Shown: positions 1-11,859 of the stretch, in pieces
Position numbering within the stretch: position 1 is the first letter of the stretch
Layout of the letters: each line of letters starts with the position of its first letter
NCBI GenBank assembly: GCA_964019135.1
Contig: OZ025260.1
Span: 16,300,254-16,364,253, forward strand
Origin: Arenicola marina
Taxonomy: Eukaryota; Annelida; Polychaeta; Arenicolidae
Direction: 5' to 3'
Length of the DNA stretch: 64,000 bases
The notes under the pieces: model-generated
Told to the model about the DNA's origin: nothing
The model's database searches: none
What the model saw: the letters and a program-made list of their open reading frames with translations, nothing else
Position numbers and translations under genes: made by a program

Positions 1-3000
1 TTACCTCACGTGACCCTTCCTACGCCGGTTGGTTACCCACAGGCAAAAAAAAGGTGTGGTTCCCCGGTGGCACGCAGCACGCCAAGCTCTCATTGCTTCG
101 TCCTTTCTTCAGTAGAAATCTGAAATTCAACCCATGAGCATCTCGTGATTACCATGATCATGTTTACAGACAGTTTGCCCAGTTTGCAAGCCGATAACGA
201 CTAGAAAATATAGCTGCTGATATGTTCACCTTCGAAGTGGTGGTCGGTCGTTGATTGAAACATATGTCTAAAATCTCGAAATCTCAGCAGTTGAAATGAA
301 TGATGTTCCTTCTTGATATATTTGAGATTGAACAGCTTCATGTCGGACTCCATTTGAAATGAATAAATCCACAAAGATGCAAGCAGTCGGACCTGGATAC
401 TTGGCCCTCAGCTATGCACTTACCTCTGCCCGTCTGCAACCTTCAGTTCTTAAACCACGAGAGTTTGCATGACCTCCGGCTTATAACGAGAGTTTGTTTG
501 ATATCTGGTCGCATACATACGATCGAGTGTTGTCTATGATATAACGGTCAATGAAATTTGTTCCGGTTAGATGTGCGCCTTACTGGTGGTTATCAATGGC
601 AAGTTCCAAGATATTCGGAAATAATTATTTTCCATATTATTTTGTCATGATTGGCCACTCTAACTAATTCTGGAAGCTGACACCCAGCGCTACACAAGAG
701 GAGTACTCAACAATCTTAACAGTGTCTAAATGTTTTGTTCTCTTCTAAACGTTTTCACGGCAAGTAACTTTTTTTTAACTTTGTTCAAGGCATTTAAATC
801 TGTGTATCAGTTGCCAAGACAACCATTTTGTTTTGTCACACGTGCTAATATGGGGCGGGGGTGGGGGGAGGGGGCGTGCGCTTGGGGGCCGACAGGGACT
901 CACACCATGTGTGGATGGAGGGGGGGGGGAGGGGGGAAGGAGGCAAAGGTGAGGGGTTAATTGGTGACGTTTTATTTGGTTGTCGTTTTTAGACGTCGGC
1001 CTCTTTCACCGCTGGTTGCAGATTGCTGGGGAATTCTACCAGCTGGGTCGTTCAGGGGGACAGCTACATTCTCCCCTTCCCTCAAAGGCCTGTTTGAGCG
1101 GGGGGGGGCGCGTTTTCTTTAGTGGGAAGAGAATGGGGTGGGGGGGGGCAGCACCAGCAGGCCGTGCATGGACTACAGTCAGGCCCGTAACAGCTACGAC
1201 CATGCAGCCTCAAGTTCTTTGTATAGCGTCGTATCAACACTTTCCGTTTTTTGTGCCAGCTGGTCTCAGCAAGGGAAATGGCCGTTGCATTTCTGGCCTG
1301 CAGCATGCTCCGCCCCTTTCATAAGGCAGATATGATGGCACTGAATAACTACACGCCAACCCCCACCCCCACCCCCCTTCCCACATAGTTTGTATAACCC
1401 TCGCCCTCGCCCCCACTCACACACCCCCGTTCCTTACAATAATCAGTGATAATGCAAGCACGGGCGCAGCACGCACGAGGTGTGACTATATGGTTAGAAG
1501 GACATCGAGATTCCTTAGAAGAGTGACAGACATCATACTGAGCTACCACAAGCCTAGCCCTCTACCACAAGCCCATCGTAAACTATATGTAAAGATATCG
1601 ACCGCCTGGGAGGTCCTTCATCAACTGATTTGGTGGCAGGCTGGGATAGTGTGGGTGCATGGGTAGGTGGGCGGATTAACTTGTTATTTTTTTAGGAGAG
1701 GAGGGATTCAGACAATCATGGGCGATCGCGTGGGGACCGTGGGGGAGGCAGGAAGCTGCAAAATCACCGCACCTGAAGCCGCAAAGGGGAGCCGTCTAGG
1801 TTGGGGCCGCCAAAGGAATCAGAGGGGGGTGAGGTAGGGCGCGTGCTTAAGTGCCCCGCATCCCCGCCTCCCACCTCACACAGACTCCCGACTGGCGCTG
1901 CACACCATATTGGTGACCAAAGCGTGACCTCTGATTTCCTCTAGCTGACCACCAGACAACGCACCATGCATCGCGTGCATTTGATCCCTCAGCGACAGCA
2001 ATTGCACAGCTGATCCACGCGACCGATAAGGCTGAGTGGTTGACCGGGAAACCGTTGTCCACGAGCTTTATCCCTTAAGGAACAGGTCAGCGCCAGACAA
2101 TGGACGCAGGTCCGCAGGAAACCTGTATATCAGGTGTGCTTTTCATTGGCTAAATTTTTAAACGCCCGATGGTTGTAGCATGGCGGCTATTTGCTGCGCC
2201 ACCTCCGCCGAGTATGCTGTGCCTGGGGCACAGCAGCAGCCAGCTGGGTCCTTTCCCGATTGAAAACTTTCATTTCAGTGCTCAAGTGTTTGCCAATTAG
2301 CAGCAGGCATTGTTTAGCATTTAGCCAAAGTGCGCATTGGCGGATCCAAAGGCTGGGGTGGGGGTGAAAAGGAATCCTCCCCCTCCCGGTCAGATTTCCT
2401 CAACGCAATTACCTTCTATCCGCCTATACATTCAGGATCCGATGTGCGTTTTTGGTTTTCTACCACATTTCATTTCACGTCGAAGAAAATTGTCGATTCT
2501 GTTGGTCTGCAAACGTCATTTAAATACGTTTTAAATATCTTCCAACGTTAGCCATTAAAAACAAAACAAAAATCATAAAATTGACGACCTGGCTCCGCAT
2601 GTCATAATAAATAGATAGGTATAACTCACTATAGATATGTGGCACTGGATCGGTTTATTCAGTCTGTTCACACGATCTCCAGGCGCTAGGTCAACGGTGG
2701 ACGCTCTACCAACGACGTGACTCGTGTCGTGCGCGGCAAGTCATGTACCAGGGATTCAGGTTCATCCCACATGAGCCTCCAGTGAATTGGTCGCAAGGCT
2801 CTTGACAAATACAGGGCTTTCGAAAGGTTAACGTGTCTGAAAGATGAGGTCCTTATGGCCTTAAAAGTGCATCTGTAAGTTGGGGAGTCGTTACAGGTGT
2901 GGGCGCTGGGGTCCTATGGGGAAATGCGAGGGAGGGGTGGACAAAAAGGGGGTGGGCGGGGGGCATATACAGTTTTACTGTATATCTACAGTAAGAGAGA

Positions 3001-3480
3001 CGAACCAGCCCTCACTGCCGGTTGATCACGATCACAGTGCTGTGCTTCAATCCCAGGCACCTCCCCTTCCGTGGTCAACGATCTCGGTGACAAATCTCTG
3101 ACACATCGCCGTGACAAAGCTTGCCAAATTGACTCATGGACTTAAGGGGTACAGCGAACAAAGGCGGTCGTCAAAATGCCAAGCAAGGGGGCATAGCTAA
3201 GTAAAACTTAAAGACATAGACTCACGGCCAGAGGTCTCGACAGTTATATGAAGACGTGTTGGAAGGCCAGCCCCGGGCATCTTTGTGGAAAACGGACTCG
3301 TGTTCTTGTTCGTGTTCATTCTTCGTGCCTTCGGGTAACCGGAAGGAGACTACAGTTGCTTAAAGTGCCCATACTTAATACTTTCCATGAAATAACTCAA
3401 ATATATTTTGAATGAAAATGACCTATTTAAAGTTACTATTTCTACGAAAGGTCAACATTAGACTAGCCGGGACGCACATA
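1..3480. other. No confident gene; G-rich runs
   Basis: Non-coding with G runs at about 850-945, 1098-1150 and 2905-2960 and C-rich tracts near 1362-1420. A strong acceptor (gttgtcgtttttag, ends 992) precedes a short open frame starting DVGLFHRWLQIAGEFYQLG, possibly an exon, but no good donor follows. tRNA-like fragments (A-box-like on the minus strand near 2690-2715) hint at old SINE remains. Confidence 0.4.
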
Positions 3481-3485
3481 ATTGT

Positions 3486-3640
3486 CAGGGGCGGATCCAG
3501 GGAGGGGGGCGGGGGGGGGGGGGGGTGGGGACCCGGCCCCGCAACCTCCCTTTTAGGGCAAAAATTTATAACAAAACTTATAATCAAAAAGCTAGGCCAT
3601 TACGCGAAGCCGGCCCCCACTTTTCCAGCATATTTGGATC
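3486..3640. mobile_element. Possible hAT-type non-autonomous element remnant
   Basis: It begins CAGGGGCGGATCCAGG, a start I associate with hAT-type terminal repeats in many animals (recalled). A related motif, TTGGATCCTCC, lies at about 3634-3644 as a possible far end. It contains a 19-base G run. The right end and target-site duplication are not clear. Confidence 0.25.
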
Positions 3641-4197
3641 CTCCGACAGAGGTCGCAACAACTTGTCACTTACCGTATATTCACCGACTGCAACGGCTCC
3701 TGGCGGGAGAGTGTCATATAGTGTTTACGGCTGTTTTAACAGCGAAGGCGCCCGCCGTCGGTGTAAAGGAATTTTGCCCCGCCAAATTTGTTGGAATAGT
3801 AACTTTAAGTTCTTAGTGTATCAATACACATAGATTTTATGGAGGGAATAACATGGGATGTTGTTGAGACAAGTGTTTTTGGTTAAAGTGGTGCATCCTG
3901 TGTGAGAAAGTCACTTTCTTGTGCAGGAGCCTATATATGTCGTCAAAATTCGGACATCCCTTCCGTTGTTGTCGCTCTTTACCGTTTGATACTACTTGGT
4001 AGGTAGATCTACTTCATATATAGTTAACATTTTCCTAGAAAGACAATGCTTGTAGGACGTTTTCCAAAAGACTGCGATGTGATGATAATGCAGGTGGAAA
4101 GTTGTTGCATGAGCAGCCTGAAGATTCCATCAGACCATGAACTAGTGTTTATGTCATGATGAGAGCATTAATCCCCTAGTGTTGGGGGCTTGGTTGT

Positions 4198-4533
4198 CAA
4201 AGCTACATTCGTGCTAGCTCTGACATCAAAACCACCACCAAGGTGAAGGTTTTGCACAGCACAACACTGTTCTGTGTAGAGTTCTTTCGAAAGCCCCCGG
4301 CGCTAAATGTGTCAACAGTGTTTTTAAATATGGGCATTTTTGCAATCTACAAACTGTATTCTTACTCCCGGCGCCTTTACTGAAGTCGAAAGCCGGCAAA
4401 ATATCTGAAATATAAGCCATTTAAGAGTTCAGTGTGCGCACGCTGCCATGCTTGTTTTCTACATCAAAAAGTGTTGTGCTATTCAAAACCTTCACCTTGG
4501 TGGCGGTTTTGTCAGAGCTACAATCGTGCATGA
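4198..4533. mobile_element. Foldback (MITE-like) element, copy 1
   Basis: Left arm 4201-4268 and right arm 4469-4530 are inverted copies of each other. The shared core includes CCACCAAGGTGAAGGTTTTG and AGCACAACAC, read in opposite directions. No ORF lies inside. A related element is at 60996-61311, which shows this is a dispersed family. Confidence 0.7.
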
Positions 4534-5107
4534 TAAAAATAATCGCAGGCCATAATTTTACCCGCTTTGACCCCAATCACTTTGCTGGATCAATACTGCT
4601 AGATGCAGGTTTTACTGCTGGCCATTGCTTAGCTTGCTCAGTCATCAGTATCTGCTTCCATACTCTTACCCAGCATTGACTGGTCAGTTTTCGTGCATGC
4701 CAACCCCATTTGGTGGGTAAGTTGTTAACTATCAGCCAGTGTCACAATATAAGTGCCTGCTGTTGTTTCCGGTACAGGTGTGAACCAATTTGCAGGTGAC
4801 GATTTTCCCATTGTGCAATATAATTACGCCTGTAATACCTCATCATAATAATTACGTTCTGGGCTGTCGTATGTATCAGAAGGTGACTTTTGACAAGTAG
4901 GACTTTGAGAGGCGTTGAGTTAACAGACAGATTGCCCGTTCTTGGCCATCCCGATGTCATATATGCGCTCCTCACCTGCTCGCACCTTGAGTAGCATGAG
5001 AGGTGTGATGCGGGAGGAATGTGAAGCGGGGGGGGGGGGGAGGGGCGAGGCGAGGTGAGTGTGGGAGGGGGGGGCGGGGCAGAAGTGACTGTCGGCACGG
5101 ACCACTT

Positions 5108-5323
5108 TAACAATATTCTGGCTGCTGCTGAGGTGGCGCATCGAGGGACCGGTGCGTGGTTCGAATCCCACCTTGGTTTGGGACGGATAAAAAGATTCCA
5201 TATCTTTCTCCGGAAATAGTAGCGTGTTATTTCCGGATACGTGGCTCATATTTGACCCTTCCCATTGTCGCGATATGAAATACAGAGGTTTAAGCGTCGC
5301 ACTTAAACCAACCAACATAGAAA
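5108..5323 (+). repeat. tRNA-derived SINE
   Basis: B-box GGTTCGAATCCC at about 5157-5168, followed by a body containing ATCTTTCTCCGGAAATAG and ATTGTCGCGATATGAAATAC. The tail, AGCGTCGCACTTAAACCAACC, is shared closely with the copies at 24.7 kb and more loosely with those at 21.4 and 28.7 kb. Confidence 0.75.
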
Positions 5324-5428
5324 TCAATTAACAGACAGGTTTGCCCACCCACATAGGTAGGTGATTCAGTGAGACTTCTATATTTCTATAATAATTCCTT
5401 CCACTCCTTGAATTATTGTGGAGTTATT

Positions 5429-5454
5429 TAAATAATAATAATAATAATAATAAT
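5429..5454. repeat. AAT microsatellite
   Basis: About eight consecutive AAT units. Confidence 0.95.
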
Positions 5455-5936
5455 ACCGCAACAAGCTCCATATAGAAAGCTCGCGCACTGCCGATGGAAA
5501 TAGGCTTACCGCAGTTTACGGTAATAAATAATATCTGCATCATAGACTGGTATCTATGTTCATTTGATCGTGTAACCCAGTCTATCTTTCAATCATGAAA
5601 GTTCCTTGGTCTGGTTTTAGCCAACAGAAAGGTGGGGTAAAGGTGACTCCGATCGGTCATGTCTGGGGTGATAAGTGTGCCTGTCCCGTGCCTTTGTCCA
5701 TGGCATTCACCTAATAGATGGAGTTCCATTGTATGTCATTCAACTGTCCCTGCAGCTGGTTGACGCACGCCGAGAAGAAGGTACCGCCAATGTAACTGCC
5801 CAAACCGCAGTCGGTAATGCTAGGTTTAAATGTGAGTCAAGTGTGAACCACGGGATGCGGCAACTGGTACCTGTACGCCTATAAAGCCGCCATGCCCTGC
5901 GCCATATGGCAGGGAGAGAAAGGTCGCACCCCAGCA

Positions 5937-6272
5937 CATCACTGAACCATCAGTATCTCTGATTCATCTAAGGGTTTAATGGGAGAAACTTCACTGTCAC
6001 TTCGCCGCGCCAAGAGACTTCGGAATATATGAATAGAAAAAATGCACCCCCCTTTGGTAGACCCCCCTGTAGATTTTTTAGAGAGGTGTAACCTGGAAGG
6101 GGTGTCATATTTTAACGCACTCAGGCCGGCTGTAACCCGAGGTGACGGGGTGTAACCAGGTATAACAATTGGGGTTTTGTAAGTTACATCAGTCACAGGT
6201 AGCTGCCCCCCTTGAGGTCCAACAGGCCTTGGTATTCTACGGACAAAGCATGCGCCACGCATCACTGAACCA
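5937..6272. mobile_element. Inserted element bracketed by a 13-bp direct repeat
   Basis: CATCACTGAACCA occurs at 5937-5949 and again at 6260-6272, bracketing about 310 bases. The inside holds two related GGTGTAACC motifs and an open frame on the minus strand (5939-6295) of unknown product. The bracket is of the size made by target-primed retrotransposition. No tRNA boxes or reverse-transcriptase frame were seen. Confidence 0.4.
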
Positions 6273-6599
6273 CAAGACAAAATGACTCTCACCAACCAAT
6301 AAATCTGAGCATAAACATCTTTAAAGAGGTGCAGAGGTCAAATAAAAAATACGTCAGCAGCCAGTCTTCCGTTAGTGGCTCATGATATGCGACAGGGAAA
6401 GAATTCGAATAAAATCGAAAAGTAAGAAAAGAAAACTGTGTTAAATCACAAGAAATTGCATATATGAGACCCGGGTCCTGTGAACATGACCGGCGATATA
6501 TGTGTGAATTGATAGATGTTTTCTGCCAGGCTGCCTGGGAAATCAAAAAGCTTACATACATGTAATCAGCAAGTGCTCCCGATTAACCCCCGCCCCCCC

Positions 6600-8575
6600 C
6601 CCCCCCGGTTCATGTTCCTCGGGGACGGGCTTTTCATTTCATCGTGAAATACTATCATATATTAAGCTTAGTAGTGTAACATATTACCGTTTTGAGAAGT
6701 TTTAATGTTCAATTCTGTATCCCTTTGAACAGACCGTGTTTCCAGAAACATGAGGTTGAGGGGACAAGATGATATTTGGATGCTAAACCCCTTCCCCCCG
6801 CACCCCATGATCCACGCTCGAACGTCATCATATTCACGTACTATTCGATAAGGCTGATCGCTATATGATTTCCATATGAGCGATTTTAAAATGTTGTTTT
6901 AGGTGCTTATACGTGCTGTATTATTCCCGTGTCATTGGGGCTATGAGTAGCAGATGCCGACATATTGTCATGGGGTGGTGAACCAGGTCTGGTTGGGAGC
7001 AGTAGGCCTACTGGTGTCTGCCGACCCAGCGGGGAGCTGGGAACCCAGCCACGCAGGTGTCGCCAACCAGCCTTCGTGAACACATTTTAATGGACGGAAC
7101 ACATGTGGATGATTTGCTGCATATCGCATAGGCCGGGTTTGTTATGACAGCGACACGCTCTTGTACAGCAGGTCTGATTCCACATCCCTTGGTCCGATGT
7201 ATCTGAGGGTCTCCTCTGGGTCACTCCCAACACAAGACAGGCAGCCCCAATGACCCTGACCTTGCCGGCTTCGTGTAGTCAGCTGGTGTGAGTTTTGGCG
7301 CCAATGACGGACGCAGTTGTCGTTTGGCCCGGGCGCCTTCGTGACAGTGTCGTCTGCCTTTTGCCGCTCTTTTTAACCAGATATCCGGAATATTAACTGC
7401 GTCACGACTGCCAGACATGGTGTGGAAGCAACTTACCTAATTCCCCCCGTCCATATTACCATATCCCAGCGTGATATTTATGCCCAAGGGGAATTTGCCC
7501 GGCTTTCTCTTGTTTGTTTACCCTTCTCGTGCATGTGACATGTGATGTACTTTCCCTATCGTTCACAGGACGTCAGTTTTTTGGACCCTGTTCCAGGTTC
7601 TGAACGCGTCAGCTTGATCAAGCTGCGGCCATGTTATCTGGTTTACATAGGCGATGGTTGCAGCTCCCACCGGGGTCCATATGGTAGATTTCCGATGATA
7701 ATTACAGTGTCAGTAAAACACATCGAAAGAATTTCATCGCCTAGGATATATTGGCGGTGCAGACAAGGGAAGCGATAAGGATAACATTCGCCGTTACCTC
7801 CCCCGCGGCGTCTGAAATCTGACTTGTTCGTTGCCGATAGCGTCTTGTTGTGTCTACCCGACGGAGCCCTTTGTTATCACTATGGCAATCCTCACGCAGA
7901 GGAGGCATTGAAACAAATCATGGGAGGTTAACGACGCGGGCAGAGACTCATTTAAGAGCAGGAATGTTTGGGTTTATCCGCGTAGTTCTTTGTGAATGGC
8001 CCGTAAAATCCTGTTGACACATGATAATTGTTGTAAAAACTCGCTAGGTGTTTCCTGTCGAACGATAACGGCCTCACGCAATCGTACTTTACCCCCCCCC
8101 CCCCCCCCCCCGACAGAGGTGACCTCTGGTGTCGGGATATGACCTTTGCTGATAGACAAGCCCTTGTAATTGGTTGCCGTACATCCACAAACTCAACACG
8201 TTCCAATGTTGTTCAAATCTAGAAATGTTTCCTCTTAGATAACAACGGAGTCGGCTGTCGTGTGAAATTATTCCCTGTCTACACGCCATGCATGATAAAA
8301 GCAGGCTACGAAATAAGCGTGGCGGCGTGTTGTGTGTTTAGAAAGGGATACCAGGCGAACCATTCATGTGGCCTAACTGACGTAGACACATTAATTAGGG
8401 CAGTTTCATGGTACAAAATTGTCGGTTGTGCTCGTTAAAACCGCTAGACCTCACATTATTTACGCAGAACTAGCACCACAGACTTGGCTTGGATGCGAAC
8501 GCACGGTTGTTACCATGGTAACGCCACCAGAGAGATGTTCGCGTGCTGGTCTTCCTGGCCATGAGCGTCTCTACG
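6600..8575. other. Mostly non-coding; contains the 7569 candidate exon
   Basis: It has C runs at 6590-6606 and 8092-8111. Apart from the candidate exon at 7569-7683, I see no coding-like, splice-bordered segment, RNA gene or recognisable element. Confidence 0.4.
7569..7683 (+). CDS. Candidate exon, unrecognised plus-strand gene
   Basis: Seen: acceptor tttccctatcgttcacag (ends 7568), then 38 open codons plus one base to a possible donor ATG|GTAGAT at 7683/7684 (phase 0 in, phase 1 out). The product includes LIKLRPCYLVYIGDGCSSHR, with two Cys in a beta-strand-like setting. The phase-1 exit fits the candidate exon at 11686. The donor is only moderate. The open frame could be chance, and I cannot name a domain with confidence. 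Confidence 0.25.
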
Positions 8576-8580
8576 TAGTC

Positions 8581-8672
8581 ACCTTCAGTCATGTCAATGT
8601 CACACTCTGTCATGTCAATGTCACCCTCAAACATGTCAATGTCATCTTCAGCCATGCCAATGTCACCTTCAG
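8581..8672. repeat. 21-bp tandem repeat, about 4.4 copies
   Basis: The unit is 20-21 bases built on CATGTCAATGTCA, with starts at 8581, 8602, 8623, 8644 and 8665. Because 21 is a multiple of 3, the minus strand reads a seven-residue acidic repeat (GDIDMTE) inside a 61-codon frame. It is probably not coding. Confidence 0.9.
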
Positions 8673-8865
8673 AATATCACCGTCTGAGCGCGGCATTCGG
8701 TGACATTATATATTGTCACATGCACAAGAGAGCAGATCGTTTTGCATTTTAATATTCAGGAAAGAGACATATCTTCCGGTGTAAATGGGCTCACATTAAT
8801 CCCATATTTCATGGCTGCATAGATATACTCATAAGAGGATGCGGTTACACGTTGCGTATTGGTAA

Positions 8866-10726
8866 CCGCGGTGTGATGGTGCGATATGCGGTGTGATGGT
8901 GCGATATGCGGTGTGATGGTGCGATATGTGGTGTGATGGTGCGATATGAGGTGTGATGGTGCGATATGCGGTGTGATGGTGCGATATGTGGTGTGATATG
9001 TGGTGTGATGGTGCGATATGCGGTGTGATGGTGCGATATGTGGTGTGATATGCGGTGCGATGGTGCGATATGTGGTGTGATGGTGCGATATGTGGTTTGA
9101 TGGTGCGATATGCGGTTTGATGGTGCGATATGCGGTTTGATGGTGCGATATGCGGTGTGATGGTTCAATATGTGGTGTGATGGTGCGATATGCGGTGTGA
9201 TGGTGCGATATGTGGTGTGATGGTGCGATATGTGGTATGATGGTGCGATATGTCGTGTGATGGTGCGATATGTGGTGTGATGGTGCGATATGCGGTGTGA
9301 TGGTGCGATATGTGGTGTGATGGTGCGATATGCGGTGTGATGCTGCGATATGTGGTGTGATTGTGCGATATGTGGTGTGATGGTGCGATATGCGGTGTGA
9401 TGGTGCGATATGCGGTGTGATGGTGCGATATGCGGTGTGATATGTGGTGTGATGGTACGATATGCGGTGTGATGGTGCGATATGCGGTGTGATGGTGCGA
9501 TATGCGGTGTGATGGTGCGATATGCGGTGTGATATGTGGTGTGATGGTACGATATGCGGTGTGATGGTGCGATATGCGGTGTGATGGTGCGATATGCGGT
9601 GTGATGGTACGATATGCGGTGTGATGGTGCGATATGCGGTGTGATGGTGCGATATGTGGTGTGATGGTGCGATATGCGGTGTGATGGTGCGATATGTGGT
9701 GTGATGGTGCGATATGCGGTGTGATGGTACGATATGCGGTGTGATGGTGCGATATGCGGTGTGATGGTGCGATATGTGGTGTGATGGTGCGATATGCGGT
9801 GTGATGGTGCGATATGTGGTGTGATGGTGCGATATGTGGTGTGATGGTGCGATATGTGGTGTGATGGTGCGATATGTGGTGTGATGGTGCGATATGCGGT
9901 GTGATGGTACGATATGCGGTGTGATGGTGCGATATGCGGTGTGATGGTGCGATATGTGGTGTGATGGTGCGATATGCGGTGTGATGGTGCGATATGAGGT
10001 GTGATGGTGCGATATGCGGTGTGACGGTGCGATATGCGGTGTGATGGTGCGATATGTGGTGTGATGGTACGATATGTGGTGTGATGGTGCGATATGTGGT
10101 GTGACGGTGCGATATGTGGTGTGATGGTGCGATATGCGGTGTGATGGTGCGATATGCGGTGTGATGGTGCGATATGCGGTATGACGGTGCGATATGTGGT
10201 GTGATGGTGCGATATGTGGTGTGATGGTACGATATGTGGTGTGATGGTGCGATATGCGGTGTGACGGTGCGATATGTGGTGTGATGGTGCGATATGCGGT
10301 GTGATGGTGCGATATGCGGTGTGATGGTGCGATATGCGGTGTGATGGTGCGATATGTGGTGTGATGGTACGATATGCGGTGTGATGGTGCGATATGCAGT
10401 GTGATGGTGCGATGTGCGGTGTGACGGTGCGATATGCGGTGTGATGGTGCGATATGTGGTGTGATGGTGCGATATGCGGTGTGATGGTGCGATATGCGGT
10501 GTGATGGTGCGATATGCGGTGTGATGGTGCGATATGCGGTGTGATGGTGCGATATGTGGTGTGATGGCGCGATATGTGGTGTGATGGTGCGATATGCGGT
10601 GTGATGGTGCGATATGCGGTGTGATGGTGCGATATGTGGTGTGATTGCGCGATATGTGGTGTGATGGTGCGATATGTGGTGTGATGGTGCGATATGCGGT
10701 GCGATATGTGGTGTGATGGTGGGATA
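8866..10726. repeat. 20-bp minisatellite, about 92 copies
   Basis: The unit is GTGATGGTGCGATATGCGGT, made of four related 5-mers, with common C/T and G/A variants and a few 15-base or shortened units (for example near 8990-9055, 9430 and 9530). The unit has no stop on the minus strand in any frame and its length is not a multiple of 3. Three overlapping minus-strand frames (691, 633 and 525 codons, His/Ile/Ser/Thr-rich) therefore stay open. They are by-products of the repeat. Confidence 0.97.
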
Positions 10727-10853
10727 TTTCTTCCATTTCCAATCACATCTATAGATGACGTTTCGCCTGTGGAACAACATAAATCTGTGGAAACGGCCTC
10801 GTAATTGGTGTATTATACCTAACCACTGCATCTACTATCAGCTTAGGTATCAG

Positions 10854-11350
10854 GTTAATATCTAGCCTCGGGACCCACTGTTCCGCCGTAAGAGGGCGCC
10901 ATATTTGTTTTGGCGCATGCTGGTACCCGGTGAATGCAACTTGGTTCCAGCATACGACTCTTCGCTAGATGGCGCTGTCAGACGGGCACTTTGCAGTTAA
11001 GGACAATAGCAGCGTCCTCTGTCACAGAGAATTCAAAGTTTGGGAACCAGGTTGCATTCACAGGCACCATCATGCGCCAAAAACAAATATGGCGCCCGGT
11101 TCGGACGTTGGTGCTTCGTAAATCGTCTTGCAAACACAGATACAGGTGGTCAATCTTTTTGATAGTTTGGAAGAATCTGATAGCTAAAAGATTAATCTAT
11201 ACAAAAATGTGATATTTAGCCCCAGTGTGCCAGATAATTCAGAATTTCTAAATGCGCCTATTCTGTTTAAAAGTCCCCGTGCGAAACCCAGGCTGGAACC
11301 GAGACCCAACGGCGGAACAGAGTGGGTCTCCCGAGGCTATAGTTAATATC
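10854..11350. mobile_element. TIR element, MULE-like, non-autonomous
   Basis: Both ends carry inverted TAGCCTCGGG..CCCACT..GTTCCGCCGT (10863-10892; complement at 11308-11339). An inner inverted block of about 57 bases, including GGCGCCATATTTGTTTT, lies at 10896-10955 and 11040-11097. The right arm carries about 200 extra bases between the outer and inner blocks. GTTAATATC flanks both sides (10854-10862 and 11342-11350), a 9-base target duplication typical of Mutator-like elements. No transposase frame is present. Confidence 0.65.
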
Positions 11351-11685
11351 ATGCTGACTGCATGACTAATTACTTTTGATTCTATGATATTTAATCAGTA
11401 TGAGGTGTACATGCAAACTAAGTGGAATAAAGTATTGCCGCTATCTCTGGTTCCTGCACCAACCATACCGTTCCTTTAAGAGCGACCTATTTAAGTGAGA
11501 CTGACCCCCGGGGCCTGAGCCCACTGCTCTGTTAGCCCCAGTCGTTACGTGCCATGTCAGTTCCGGGGCTCAACCTAACCTAACATATGAGATCTCACGT
11601 TTCCGCCTCCCGCGATCCATCAAAACGAGGCGGCAAAAGTTGTTACTTCCTCTTGTGCAAACTCCTGCCATCACCACTGATGGAG

Positions 11686-11823
11686 TCTACGTCATCACCG
11701 CCATCAACGCCAGGCTAAATAAGCATCCAGAGGTCACACAGATCGACTGGCGAGAGGAAGAGAGTCAGCTGGGAGGCGTCATCTCGTCGTGGGCCGTCGA
11801 CAGAGCATCGTGCAAATACAAAG
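11686..11823 (+). CDS. Candidate internal exon of an unrecognised plus-strand gene
   Basis: Seen: a stretch with strong coding character (mostly RNY codons, C-ending third positions) open from about 11520. It runs to donor AAAG|GTATTT at 11823/11824, leaving phase 1. The left border is uncertain. The AG at 11684-11685 would give a 138-base phase 1-1 exon, but its pyrimidine tract is modest. The product reads VYVITAINARLNKHPEVTQ, then an acidic run and SWAVDRASCKYK, and has one Cys. I do not recognise the family. The next candidates at 13446 and 16059 share the phase. It may be part of an extracellular protein, but that is a guess. Confidence 0.4.
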
Positions 11824-11859
11824 GTATTTATGTTTCGTCTGCAATTGAAAGTTGAACGA

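Noticed and set aside
8756-10831. Three overlapping minus-strand ORFs (691, 633, 525 codons), His-rich
   Set aside because: They are produced by the 20-bp minisatellite, whose unit has no stop on that strand and whose length shifts the frame each copy. There is no domain or splice context.
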